From: Paenibacillus ihumii
GTDB lineage: Bacteria > Bacillota > Bacilli > Paenibacillales > Paenibacillaceae
Assembly (NCBI RefSeq): GCF_001403875.1
Contig: NZ_LN884299.1
Span: forward strand, 1,054,117-1,118,116
Reading direction: 5' to 3'
DNA: 64,000 nt
Shown: positions 45,008 to 53,771 of the stretch, piece after piece
How the letters are laid out: every line of letters begins with the position of its first letter
Position numbering within the stretch: position 1 is the stretch's first letter
Notes under the pieces: model-generated
Seen by the model: only the letters and a program-made list of their open reading frames with translations
The model's database searches: none
Told to the model about the DNA's origin: nothing
Made by a program: the position numbers and the translations under genes

Positions 45008-46291
45008 ATGAGAAAAAGAAGGATCTTCATATTATCGGTACTGCTCGTCGCATTCATCATCGGCGGATGCTCTAATAGTTCAAACGGTTCCAACGACGAC
45101 ACAAAACTGGGCAATAAAACGAATAAAACTATTTCCATGATCGGCTGGTATGAAGAGAACATTATGGAGGACACGATTCAAAAAATCAATGAAAGTCTGG
45201 AGGGTGGCTATACGCTGGAGTATACCTTCGTCAACTTGAAGCAATTTAACAATGTTCTGAGTACGCAATTAGCTGCCGGTGAAGGGCCCGATATCGTCAT
45301 GGACGGCGCATCCTTTCCTGCCCGCATCAAAGCGAATTATTTACTCGAAATTACGAATGAGGATTTCGTAACAAACTTCAATGAAGCCGGATTGGAACTA
45401 TCGTCAGCCAATGGCAAGGTCTATGGTATTCCTTCTTATGGCTGGTACTCCGGCGTTTGGTACAACAAAGAGATTTTCGAAACCTATAATTTGACTCCTC
45501 CAGAAACGTTTGCGGAGCTGCTGGAAGTTTGCCAAACGTTAACCGATCATGGGGTTCAGCCGCTAGGCTTCGGTCTATCGGATAGCGATACGGCATGGCA
45601 TTCGCTTGTGGGCTATCTGGAAAATGCTTTTTACAACGGCGGCACTCAAACTACGGAATTCGATACGAAATTTGCGGAGGGGGAAGTTACTTTATCCGGC
45701 AATCTGGATCCATACGTCAATGAATGGGCGCAGATCATTAAGAAAGGCTTTATCGATGAGAAAATGCTAGGGATTTCTGGCGAGCAAATCTTACCGGACT
45801 TCTTGGCGGGGAAGATCGCCATGTTCAACGGCGGTCCTTGGCATTATGAGCAATTAAAGGGCGGGGATATTGAATTCGGCATGTTCTCCCATTTAGGAAA
45901 TGATAAAGATGAGAAGTGGCTCGTCGGTGGCCCGGCGGCGAACTTCGGGATTAACAAGAACAGCAAAGACCCAGAAGGGGCTAAAAAAGTTCTGGCATTG
46001 TTAGCTTCGGAAGAAGTGCAGAAAACTATCGTTGAAAGCAATGTGGGCGGCTTTAGCTATTTTAAAGGCATTGATACTGAAATTCCTGAGGAATACAACG
46101 ACATTAAGGATGTGTTGGCTGCTGGAAGAGTAGGGGTTCTATGGGATCGCTGGGGCACGAATATGCCGGGCCAGACGATGATTGATGAAGGAATCAAGCA
46201 ACTGCAGGGCATGGTCGCTGGAATGACGACTACCGAGCAGTTCTTAAAAGCAATGGATGACAAAGCGAATTCAATCAGATACCAAGATTAA
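45008..46291 (+). CDS. Sugar ABC importer 3: solute-binding lipoprotein
   Basis: 427 residues. Signal peptide with lipobox IIGGC; family 1 solute-binding fold (ISMIGWYEENIMEDTIQKI, GPDIVMDGASFPARIKANYL, YGIPSYGWYSGVWYNKEIF, AMFNGGPWHYEQLK). CGGGGGGATTT precedes the ATG. It heads an operon with two permeases and an unassigned probable glycosidase. The ligand is unknown; the divergent two-component pair probably senses a related sugar. Confidence 0.9.
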   Translation: MRKRRIFILSVLLVAFIIGGCSNSSNGSNDDTKLGNKTNKTISMIGWYEENIMEDTIQKINESLEGGYTLEYTFVNLKQFNNVLSTQLAAGEGPDIVMDGASFPARIKANYLLEITNEDFVTNFNEAGLELSSANGKVYGIPSYGWYSGVWYNKEIFETYNLTPPETFAELLEVCQTLTDHGVQPLGFGLSDSDTAWHSLVGYLENAFYNGGTQTTEFDTKFAEGEVTLSGNLDPYVNEWAQIIKKGFIDEKMLGISGEQILPDFLAGKIAMFNGGPWHYEQLKGGDIEFGMFSHLGNDKDEKWLVGGPAANFGINKNSKDPEGAKKVLALLASEEVQKTIVESNVGGFSYFKGIDTEIPEEYNDIKDVLAAGRVGVLWDRWGTNMPGQTMIDEGIKQLQGMVAGMTTTEQFLKAMDDKANSIRYQD

Positions 46292-46353
46292 TGCTTTGGG
46301 GGACTATTTTATTCATAAAGAGTCCCTTTTCTAATCCAGAGAGGAACGACAAA

Positions 46354-47235
46354 GTGAAGAATAAAATTAGCATTAATTCACCCTATATTTTGATGATGGT
46401 GCCTTTGCTGGCAATCTACTTGGTATTTTACATCATTCCTCTACTATATACGGCCATTTACAGTTTTACGGATTGGAGCAATTATTCCAGCGTGACGAGC
46501 TTTACAGGACTGAACAATTACCAAAAAATTTTCTCAGACTACACGCTATTCATCGGAATCAAGAACTCGTTGATTTATGCGGTTGTTAATGTACTGATGC
46601 AAAATGTGATCGCCTTGCCCGTGGCGGTGATTCTCAATTCGAAGCTGAGGTTTCGCAATGGCTTTCGCGCACTGTTTTTCAGTCCGGCCGTATTGAGCAC
46701 GCTAGTTGTTGGTTTCTTATGGAGTTATATTTTGACCTCCAGCGATTATGGTCTGCTGAATAAGATGATCGGTGTGTTTGGAATCGAACCCGTAAACTGG
46801 CTGGGAAATCCGAAGACTGCACTGGCTGCCATCATATTGACCCAGGTCTGGCAGTGGTTTGGCTGGGCGATGGTCATTTATTTAGCCAATCTGCAAAGCA
46901 TCAGCGAAGATTTGTACGAAGCAAGCATGATTGATGGATGCTCGCGATGGAAGCAGTTTTTGTACATTACGATCCCTCAGCTTGCGCCTGCCATCAAAAT
47001 CAACCTAGTTACGGGAATGATTTCGGGACTAAAAGTGTTTGACATCGTAGTGTCACTAACCAAAGGCGGGCCTGGCTACTCGACTGAAACGATCCTAACT
47101 CTGATGTTCTCCAAATTCTCCGAGGGGAATTACGGATATGCGGCTTCCTTCGGGATTGTATTTCTGATCGTCAGCATTCTGCTAGCTGGAGTGCTGTTGA
47201 GACTGTTCAAGGTGTGGGAGGATCGATTGAATTGA
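46354..47235 (+). CDS. Sugar ABC importer 3: permease (MalF type)
   Basis: 293 residues from GTG 46354, chosen because GAGAGG lies nine bases upstream; the open frame extends back to ATG 46291 but without a ribosome site. Six predicted membrane helices, EAA loop LYEASMIDGCSRWKQFLYITIP and SLTKGGPGYSTET. The stop overlaps the next start by four bases (TTGA). Confidence 0.9.
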   Translation: MKNKISINSPYILMMVPLLAIYLVFYIIPLLYTAIYSFTDWSNYSSVTSFTGLNNYQKIFSDYTLFIGIKNSLIYAVVNVLMQNVIALPVAVILNSKLRFRNGFRALFFSPAVLSTLVVGFLWSYILTSSDYGLLNKMIGVFGIEPVNWLGNPKTALAAIILTQVWQWFGWAMVIYLANLQSISEDLYEASMIDGCSRWKQFLYITIPQLAPAIKINLVTGMISGLKVFDIVVSLTKGGPGYSTETILTLMFSKFSEGNYGYAASFGIVFLIVSILLAGVLLRLFKVWEDRLN

Positions 47236-48074
47236 AATCAGACAAGACAAACAAAAAAATCATTCATCTTCTCTCGTTTACATTGATGCTCGTACTGGGA
47301 CTGATCGTGGCGATCCCGCTTTATTATTTGCTGGTAACAACCTTCAAAACGCCTTTAGAGGCGGCGGTTTCTCCATTGTCCCTGCCCAAATCGCTTAGCT
47401 TTGGCGCTTATACCGCTGCCTTTCAGAAAATGGAATATCCACGCGCGTTTATGAATACCTTTATCATCACCTTTTTCTCGGTTATCGGAGTCATTTTATG
47501 CTCCTCTATGGGCGGGTACGTTCTCAATCGAAAAGGGGACAGCAAGACTGCAAAGTTTATTTTTATCATGATCCTTTCTGGTATTATGTTTCCTTACCAG
47601 ATGTCGGTTCTGGGCCTTTACAAAGTGATTCAAGGCTTAAATTTGATGAACACCCTAACGGCGGTAGCCTTTATTAATATCGCGGTCAATATACCCTTCG
47701 CAACATTTATGTTCCGCTCTTTTATATCTACCATTCCCGGAGAATTGGAAGAAGCGGCGAAAATCGATGGAGCGGGGTTTTACAGAGTGTTTTGGGTCAT
47801 TACTTTTCCGCTGATGAAGCCGGTCATAGCCACGGTCGCCATCCTCAACTCATTAACGATATGGAATGATTTTATGGGGCCGCTCTATTTTATCCAATCC
47901 AGACCAAAAAATGTTATTCTGCAGGAGGTCTATCGCAATGTAGGACAATTCTCCACGGACTGGACGAGCATGTTTCCGATGATGGTATTAGGGGTGCTGC
48001 CGCTGCTAGTATTCTATCTTCTGATGCAGAAGTATATTATTGGCGGAGTTATGAACGGCGCTTTGAAAGGGTAG
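47232..48074 (+). CDS. Sugar ABC importer 3: permease (MalG type)
   Basis: 280 residues from TTG 47232, which overlaps the preceding stop (TTGA) and has GGGAGG nine bases upstream; an in-frame GTG at 47214 lies before that site. Six predicted membrane helices, EAA loop LEEAAKIDGAGFYRVFWVITFP, and the ending KYIIGGVMNGALKG. No ATPase gene is present. The next gene starts 43 bases downstream. Confidence 0.9.
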   Translation: MKSDKTNKKIIHLLSFTLMLVLGLIVAIPLYYLLVTTFKTPLEAAVSPLSLPKSLSFGAYTAAFQKMEYPRAFMNTFIITFFSVIGVILCSSMGGYVLNRKGDSKTAKFIFIMILSGIMFPYQMSVLGLYKVIQGLNLMNTLTAVAFINIAVNIPFATFMFRSFISTIPGELEEAAKIDGAGFYRVFWVITFPLMKPVIATVAILNSLTIWNDFMGPLYFIQSRPKNVILQEVYRNVGQFSTDWTSMFPMMVLGVLPLLVFYLLMQKYIIGGVMNGALKG

Positions 48075-48117
48075 GGCATGAAAACTATTCATAAAATTAA
48101 ATTAGGAGTGTAGTCAA

Positions 48118-50058
48118 ATGAGGCCGCACAATGTAAAAATCGAAAATCATATTCCGGGTAATTCGCCGGATTTCCGCATTGCATTTTCCGAGACGAACCA
48201 TATCTCATGGCTCAGTCATCCCGATGACGGACATCAGATGAATTGGGCAGGAAGTATGCAAAAATGGGGCGAGGTTCGCCTTAACCTTGATTTAGACGTG
48301 ACTATTACGAGAGAAGCTTTAGCTGATCATAAATTAAGAGAAACCTATACGTTTACGAATAATACGGATTTTGATATTTATACGCAAATCGAGGATGTAG
48401 GCATTTATGCGACGTTTCCGGATCAGTACGATTCCGCAGACGTATGTATGGCTGAAAGATGCCATGCGCATATATGGTGCGGCGGGGAGGTCAGTTATAT
48501 TATGGGCCTGCGTATGGGGGGCGACACTCCTCATTTAGGCCTTATGCTAACCAAGGGCTGCATTGAACATTACAGCATTGAAAGAGACTTTAACCAGAGC
48601 AGCAACAACCGTGGCAGCATAATACTGCACCCGGCTCCGTTTATTTTACTGCCCGGGCAGTCTTATGTCGTTGAGTGGGAATTGTTCTGGCATAAGGGAA
48701 AAGAGGATTTTTATCATCAGCTCAAAACATATCCCCACTATATTCACGTAGAAGCCGAGAAGTATATTCTGTTTGCTGGGGAAGTCAATCGAGTGGAAAT
48801 TTCCCACTCTTTCTCCCAGGTAAATTCCGTAGAAATTTTATGTCGGGACAGAAGCGTTCCATATACGGTGGAGAATCATTCGCTTATTATAGAGGATTCG
48901 TTCTCTACTGTAGGAGAATATAGATATTCCGTTACCGTAAATGGCATCAATACAAGCTACAACATTCTGGTGCTGCCGCCGCTGGATGAGCTGATCCGAG
49001 CCAGATGCGAATTTATCGTCAGGAACCAGCAGTGTCATCGCGGGGACAGCCGTTTGGATGGCGCTTATCTGGTTTACGATAACGAGACCAATTCGATGTA
49101 TTATTCGCATTACCATGACCACAACGGCGGTAGGGAAAGATTCGGGATGGGCGTACTAATTGCCAAGTATTTGCAAAATCAGGATTCTGCGGAAATGGAA
49201 CAGAGCTTAATGAAATACGTCAAGTATATTGAGAGAGAACTGTTTGATACCGATAGCGGCGAAGTATACAACGATATTGGCAGAAATAACGATATTCATC
49301 GGTTATACAATTATCCTTGGTTAGCAGTCCTTTATATGGAGCTGTACAATTTGCACAAGGATCAACGATACCTGGTCCATATGTCGAAAATTTTACATGC
49401 CTATTATAGAAATGGCGGAGATCAATTTTATCCCATTGAGCTTCCGATGTACAAAATGATTCAATTGCTCAGAGTGAATGGATTATCGACTGAAGCGGAA
49501 TCCTTGTTCGCGAGCTTCCAAAGGCATGTTGATTTCATCTATCATTGCGGTACCTCTTATCCGCCAAGTGAAGTGAATTACGAGCAGAGCATCGTTGCTC
49601 CGGCAGCAAATTGCCTTATCCAGATGTACCAATTATGCAAGGAAGAAAAATACCTGATCGCCTTCCGGGAGCATTTGCGTATTCTAGAATTGTTCAATGG
49701 CCGGCAGCCTGATTACAATTTGTATGAAGTGGCAATCCGGCACTGGGACGGTTACTGGTTCGGCAAAAGAAGACTGCTCGGAGATACGTTCCCGCATTAT
49801 TGGAGCGGCTTATCGGGGCGGGTGTATCAGGAGTATGCACAGGTTGCGGAGAGTAAGGACGCAGTAACTTATCGCATGATGAGTGAGCAATCACTGCGCG
49901 GCGTTCTAAGTCTGTTTCAGCCCGACGGCCGCGCTTCCTGTGCAAGGCTATTTCCGTTAAAGGTAAACGAGATTCCTGGACAATTCGATGACCCATGGGC
50001 CAATGATCAGGATTGGGCGCTGTACTTCATGCTGTCATCGGAGATGGCACGATTGTAA
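48118..50058 (+). CDS. Unassigned protein, probable (alpha/alpha)6-barrel glycosidase
   Basis: 646 residues, no signal peptide, so cytoplasmic. I do not recognise the family. The N-terminal 250 residues look like a beta-sandwich (SHPDDGHQMNWAG, KLRETYTFTNNTDFDIYTQI, FILLPGQSYVVEWELFWHKG). The C-terminal 370 residues are helical with regularly spaced aromatic and acidic patches (HYHDHNGGRERFGMG, RLYNYPWLAVLYMELYN, DQFYPIELPMYKMIQL, AIRHWDGYWFGKRRLLGDTFPHYW, DDPWANDQDWALYFM), as in six-hairpin glycosidases. Candidate acidic residues sit in GGRERFGMG, VNYEQSI and RHWDGYWFG. It is the last gene of importer 3's operon, so it probably acts on the sugar that importer 3 brings in. Confidence 0.55.
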   Translation: MRPHNVKIENHIPGNSPDFRIAFSETNHISWLSHPDDGHQMNWAGSMQKWGEVRLNLDLDVTITREALADHKLRETYTFTNNTDFDIYTQIEDVGIYATFPDQYDSADVCMAERCHAHIWCGGEVSYIMGLRMGGDTPHLGLMLTKGCIEHYSIERDFNQSSNNRGSIILHPAPFILLPGQSYVVEWELFWHKGKEDFYHQLKTYPHYIHVEAEKYILFAGEVNRVEISHSFSQVNSVEILCRDRSVPYTVENHSLIIEDSFSTVGEYRYSVTVNGINTSYNILVLPPLDELIRARCEFIVRNQQCHRGDSRLDGAYLVYDNETNSMYYSHYHDHNGGRERFGMGVLIAKYLQNQDSAEMEQSLMKYVKYIERELFDTDSGEVYNDIGRNNDIHRLYNYPWLAVLYMELYNLHKDQRYLVHMSKILHAYYRNGGDQFYPIELPMYKMIQLLRVNGLSTEAESLFASFQRHVDFIYHCGTSYPPSEVNYEQSIVAPAANCLIQMYQLCKEEKYLIAFREHLRILELFNGRQPDYNLYEVAIRHWDGYWFGKRRLLGDTFPHYWSGLSGRVYQEYAQVAESKDAVTYRMMSEQSLRGVLSLFQPDGRASCARLFPLKVNEIPGQFDDPWANDQDWALYFMLSSEMARL

Positions 50059-50094
50059 CAGTACAAGCTTATATAGCAAGGGCAAAGAGCTGAT

Positions 50095-50129
50095 TCGCAG
50101 GTATATGCGGTCAGCTCTTGCTTCTATTG
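50095..50129. terminator. Hairpin between convergent genes, probable bidirectional terminator
   Basis: AAGAGCTGA (50095-50103) and TCAGCTCTT (50121-50129), a 9-bp stem with a 17-nt loop between the stops of convergent genes; the right arm lies within the end of the AraC gene. Confidence 0.6.
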
Positions 50130-51013
50130 GGAGCATGGGAATATTGCTTGCGGAACTGCTGGGGGGAGCAGCCGTTCTTGAGGGTGAAGCGGCTGGAGAA
50201 ATAGGGCGCGTTCTTAAAGCCGACGTATTTGGCGATTTCCGCAATAGGCCATTCGGTTTTCAGCAGCAATAGCTTGGCCTGCTCCAGCCGGTAATGCTGC
50301 AAGTAGTCATTGGGCGTCATGCCGTAGACCTGCTTCATGCACCGGGTAATGTAGTTATAGTGATAATGCAGCGCTGCAGACAAATCCTCGCTCGTCAGCT
50401 CCGCCCTGTAGTTGTTCTTGATGAAGGCTTCTGTCTTCTCGGCTACGGCGACAACTGGCGAGACATATTGCTCAAGCTGCCGTAAATCCATCATTCGCAG
50501 CAATTCCTCGAACGTCTGCTGCTGCGTCCAGTAGGCGCTGGATTGACGTATGCCAGGCAGCTGCAGCAGCTTCTCAATGAGCTGATGGGTTCGTTCGGGG
50601 TAAGGCATGTCCCACATTTTCGGCAGTTGAATGTAATAGGGGGAGGTTAGAAATGTTCGGTAGTGTTCTTCCGACTGGGGAACGGGAGCAAGCTGCTGGT
50701 CGGCAGGGAATTCAGCCCAGGCGCATAGCGAATAGAAATGAACCCAATAAAATACCGTCTCATCCTCGCACGGCCTTACGGCATAATGATAACGATTGGG
50801 AAGCAGCAGTAAGGATTGTCCAGCGGTCAGCGCCCACTCCCGATCCTCTTCGCCAATAAACAGTGTGCCGGATTTCATCATAATGAGATCGAACTTTCCC
50901 ATATTTCGCCGATTTGGATGTTCATGGCCAGGAGTATAAACGGTATAGCCGCATTCCAAATAATAAGGCGCTGGCGGGGCGGGGAAATGGACGATTTCCG
51001 TTGCTTTTATCAC
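50111..51013 (-). CDS. AraC-family regulator with cupin sensor domain
   Basis: 300 residues from GTG 51013 (AAGGAGGATTCTT directly upstream). The N-terminal half is a cupin-like ligand domain (YTPGHEHPNRRNMGKFDLIMM, LLLPNRYHYAVRP, FYWVHFY). The C-terminal 100 residues have two helix-turn-helix motifs (LTSEDLSAALHYHYNYITRCMK, IAEIAKYVGFKNAPYFSSRF, GCSPQQFRK). It is divergent from the GH127 gene across 156 bp and probably controls it in response to a sugar. Confidence 0.9.
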   Translation of the reverse strand: MIKATEIVHFPAPPAPYYLECGYTVYTPGHEHPNRRNMGKFDLIMMKSGTLFIGEEDREWALTAGQSLLLLPNRYHYAVRPCEDETVFYWVHFYSLCAWAEFPADQQLAPVPQSEEHYRTFLTSPYYIQLPKMWDMPYPERTHQLIEKLLQLPGIRQSSAYWTQQQTFEELLRMMDLRQLEQYVSPVVAVAEKTEAFIKNNYRAELTSEDLSAALHYHYNYITRCMKQVYGMTPNDYLQHYRLEQAKLLLLKTEWPIAEIAKYVGFKNAPYFSSRFTLKNGCSPQQFRKQYSHAPNRSKS

Positions 51014-51169
51014 AAGAATCCTCCTTATCTATTGAATGTATTTGAGTATTCTGAGTGTGAAATATTATAAATAATAGGTTGGTTATATTCGTATTATTTA
51101 CTAATCATATCGGATAGAATCAGAGGTGTCAGTATGATATTTCGAAAATAAGAAGGAGGATTCTTCAGC
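51014..51169. promoter_or_regulatory. Divergent control region of AraC gene and GH127 gene
   Basis: 156 bp, AT-rich in the middle. The two ribosome-site regions are a perfect inverted pair: AAGAATCCTCCTT (51014-51026) and AAGGAGGATTCTT (51153-51165), so both mRNAs begin translation from the same 13-base sequence. Individual promoters were not resolved. Confidence 0.5.
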
Positions 51170-53146
51170 ATGAGCAAATCGGTTCAATTTGAGCATGTCG
51201 AAAGAGTGCCGCTTAACCAAGTACAAATTAAGGATGACTTTTGGAGTTATTATATTGATTTGGTGCGCAGTGTTGTAGTCCCTTACCAATGGGAGGCGCT
51301 GAATGACCGCCTCGAAGCCGCCGAGCCAAGCGGAGCGATCCGCAACTTCAAGATTGCCGCTGGACTGGAGGAGGGCGAATTTTACGGCATGGTGTTCCAG
51401 GACAGCGATGTGGCCAAATGGCTGGAGGCCGTATCCTATTTACTGGAGTCGAAGCCGGATCCCGAGCTGGAGAGCACGGCTGACGAAGTGATCGAGATCA
51501 TCGCCAAGGCTCAACAGGAGGACGGCTACCTCAATACTTACTATACGCTTAAAGAGCCGGGAAGAAGATGGAGCAATCTGGCGGAATGCCATGAGCTCTA
51601 TTGCGCGGGCCATATGATTGAGGCGGGGGTGGCTTATTACCGGGCGACAGGAAAAAGAAGGCTGCTCGACGTCGTATCCCGCTTTGCGGATCATATCGAC
51701 TCCGTATTCGGCACAGAGCCGGGCAAGCTGCGGGGCTATGACGGACATCAGGAAATCAAGCTGGCTCTCGTCAAGCTCTATCACGCGACCGGAACTGAAC
51801 GTTATTTGCGCCTTGCCCAATATTTTGCAGAGCAGCGCGGGCAGAAGCCTAACTTCCATGAGATGCAGCTGAAGGAACGCGGGGGAGTAACCCATTGGAC
51901 GGGAATCAATCACGCGATTGATCTGGAATATTCCCAGTCGCACGCACCCGTTAGAGAGCAGGAGAAGGCGATTGGCCACGCCGTACGCGAGGTCTATATG
52001 CTGACGGGGCTGGCCGATATCGCTGCTGAGACGAAGGATGAATCGCTTTTGGCTGCCTGCCAGCGATTATGGGAGAACATTGTTTCGCGGCAAATGTACA
52101 TTACAGGTGCTATCGGCTCGATGCCGCAAGGAGAAGCCTTCTCATTTGATTATGATTTGCCTAACGATACTGCATATGCGGAGACATGCGCTTCGATCGG
52201 CCTGATTTTCTTTGCCCGCCGGATGCTGCAAATCTCGCCGAAATCCGAGTATGCGGATGTACTTGAGCGTGCCCTGTATAATACGGTCGTGGCCGGAATG
52301 TCGAGGGATGGCAAGCATTTCTTCTACGTGAATCCGCTGGAGGTCGATCCGAAGGCTTGCGGCGGAGCAAACCGCAAATTCGATCATATCAAGCCAGTGC
52401 GCCAGGAATGGTTCGGCTGCGCCTGCTGTCCGCCGAACGTAGCTCGTCTGCTCTCCTCGCTGGGGGAGTACATTTATATGGTTCATAGAGATACGATCTA
52501 TGCGCATTTGTATATTGGCGGGGAGGCTAAGCTCAATGTAGCAGGCAATACAGTACAGGTGAAGCAGACCTCTAGCTACCCTTGGGATGGACGGATTAAG
52601 CTGGAGATTAATCCGGAGCAGCCCGCTGAATTTGCGGTTGCATTGCGCATTCCGGGCTGGTGCAGGAAAGCGGATTTGTCTGTCAATAACGAGACGTATC
52701 CGCTGAACGGCCAAACGATTCAGAATGGCTACGTCCGCATTGCCAGGGGCTGGCAGCAGGGCGATATTGTGGAGCTGGTATTGGATATGCCTGTGGAGCG
52801 CATGCGCAGCCATCCTTTGGTCCGCGGCAATGCGGGTAAAGTGGCGCTGCAGCGCGGGCCGCTAGTTTATTGTCTGGAGCAGGCCGATAACGGTGCTAAC
52901 CTGCATCAGATTGTACTGCCGGCGAATGCCAAGCTGGAGACGAAATACGAAGCAGATCTGCTAGGCGGTGTCGTGGTCGTTGAGGCGGAAGGCTTGCGGG
53001 AGAGTGCCGCAAATTGGCCGGGCGGACTGTACAGCCCGGAGGCTGCCGCGGCGCTCCGGGAAGAGAAAGTGACATTTATACCTTATTACGCCTGGGCGAA
53101 TCGCGGTGAAGGCGAAATGAGCGTATGGGTTCGGGAAAAGCGGTAA
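51170..53146 (+). CDS. GH127 beta-L-arabinofuranosidase
   Basis: 658 residues, no signal peptide. The GH127 (alpha/alpha)6 barrel is recognisable: ECHELYCAGHMIEAGVAYYRATGK, HQEIKLALVKLYHATG, YITGAIGSMPQGEAF, YAETCASIGLIFFARRML, ERALYNTVVAGM, and the zinc-thiolate motif WFGCACCPPNVARLL, which holds the catalytic Cys. A C-terminal beta region follows (LRIPGWCRKADLSVN, GPLVYCLEQ). The enzyme releases beta-L-arabinofuranose, found in plant arabino-oligosaccharides and extensin-type glycans. AAGGAGGA precedes the ATG. It is monocistronic, with a terminator after it. Confidence 0.94.
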   Translation: MSKSVQFEHVERVPLNQVQIKDDFWSYYIDLVRSVVVPYQWEALNDRLEAAEPSGAIRNFKIAAGLEEGEFYGMVFQDSDVAKWLEAVSYLLESKPDPELESTADEVIEIIAKAQQEDGYLNTYYTLKEPGRRWSNLAECHELYCAGHMIEAGVAYYRATGKRRLLDVVSRFADHIDSVFGTEPGKLRGYDGHQEIKLALVKLYHATGTERYLRLAQYFAEQRGQKPNFHEMQLKERGGVTHWTGINHAIDLEYSQSHAPVREQEKAIGHAVREVYMLTGLADIAAETKDESLLAACQRLWENIVSRQMYITGAIGSMPQGEAFSFDYDLPNDTAYAETCASIGLIFFARRMLQISPKSEYADVLERALYNTVVAGMSRDGKHFFYVNPLEVDPKACGGANRKFDHIKPVRQEWFGCACCPPNVARLLSSLGEYIYMVHRDTIYAHLYIGGEAKLNVAGNTVQVKQTSSYPWDGRIKLEINPEQPAEFAVALRIPGWCRKADLSVNNETYPLNGQTIQNGYVRIARGWQQGDIVELVLDMPVERMRSHPLVRGNAGKVALQRGPLVYCLEQADNGANLHQIVLPANAKLETKYEADLLGGVVVVEAEGLRESAANWPGGLYSPEAAAALREEKVTFIPYYAWANRGEGEMSVWVREKR

Positions 53147-53169
53147 CTTCAGGTCCTATCCTCCAGCAT

Positions 53170-53214
53170 GGGAGTCCTTGCAGCAGATTAACTGCGGCAG
53201 GGACTCCCTTTTTT
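53170..53214 (+). terminator. Terminator after GH127 gene
   Basis: GGGAGTCCTTGC pairs with GCAGGGACTCCC (53170-53208 region), followed by TTTTTT. Confidence 0.8.
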
Positions 53215-53771
53215 AAAACAAGGCGAACATCAAGATAGTGCAACAAATGAACATAATAATACAGGCAAGAAGCAGAAATTGGGTATATGCTTAATGAAAG
53301 CGCTTAACACTGACTGTTATGGTGAGATGACAGTTTATTTGTGTTGGCGAAGGCAGACTTGGGGTTGGTGGAAGTCACGCATAATGAAATCACGCATAAT
53401 GAAGTCGCACATAATGAAGTCTGACAATGAGGTCAGAGAAGTTGAAGTCACGCATATTGAAGAGACATACCAAAAGTCAAACATATTGTAGTCATCATAA
53501 GGAAGTCAGACGTGTTGAAATCCAACATGCTGAGATCCAACATGCTGAGATCCAACACATTGAAGTTAGACATTGAAATCAGACATATTGTAATCAATTA
53601 TAAAGAGGTCAGATATAATTAAAATTCAACATACTAAGATTCAATCCATTGAAGTCGGTTATATTGATATCCAACATAATTGTAGTCCATACATCAACAT
53701 ACTGAAGTCTATTTGAAATGATAAGGACCTGCATATGTCAGTAATAATTTTATTCCGGAGGGGGAGTCTGG
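53215..53771. repeat. Intergenic region with degenerate 15-bp tandem repeats
   Basis: From about 53370 to 53710 a unit near AGTCCAACATATTGA recurs some 20 times with a spacing of 14-16 bp, each copy differing at a few places. Before it, near 53293, lies a cre-like ATGAAAGCGCTTAAC. A small open frame at 53279-53491 runs into the repeats and has no good ribosome site; I do not count it as a gene. The response regulator gene starts after GGAGGGGGAG (53757-53766). Confidence 0.7.

Noticed and set aside
53279..53491. 70-codon frame next to the 15-bp repeats
   Set aside because: Runs into the repeats, lacks a convincing ribosome site and its end is repeat-encoded.
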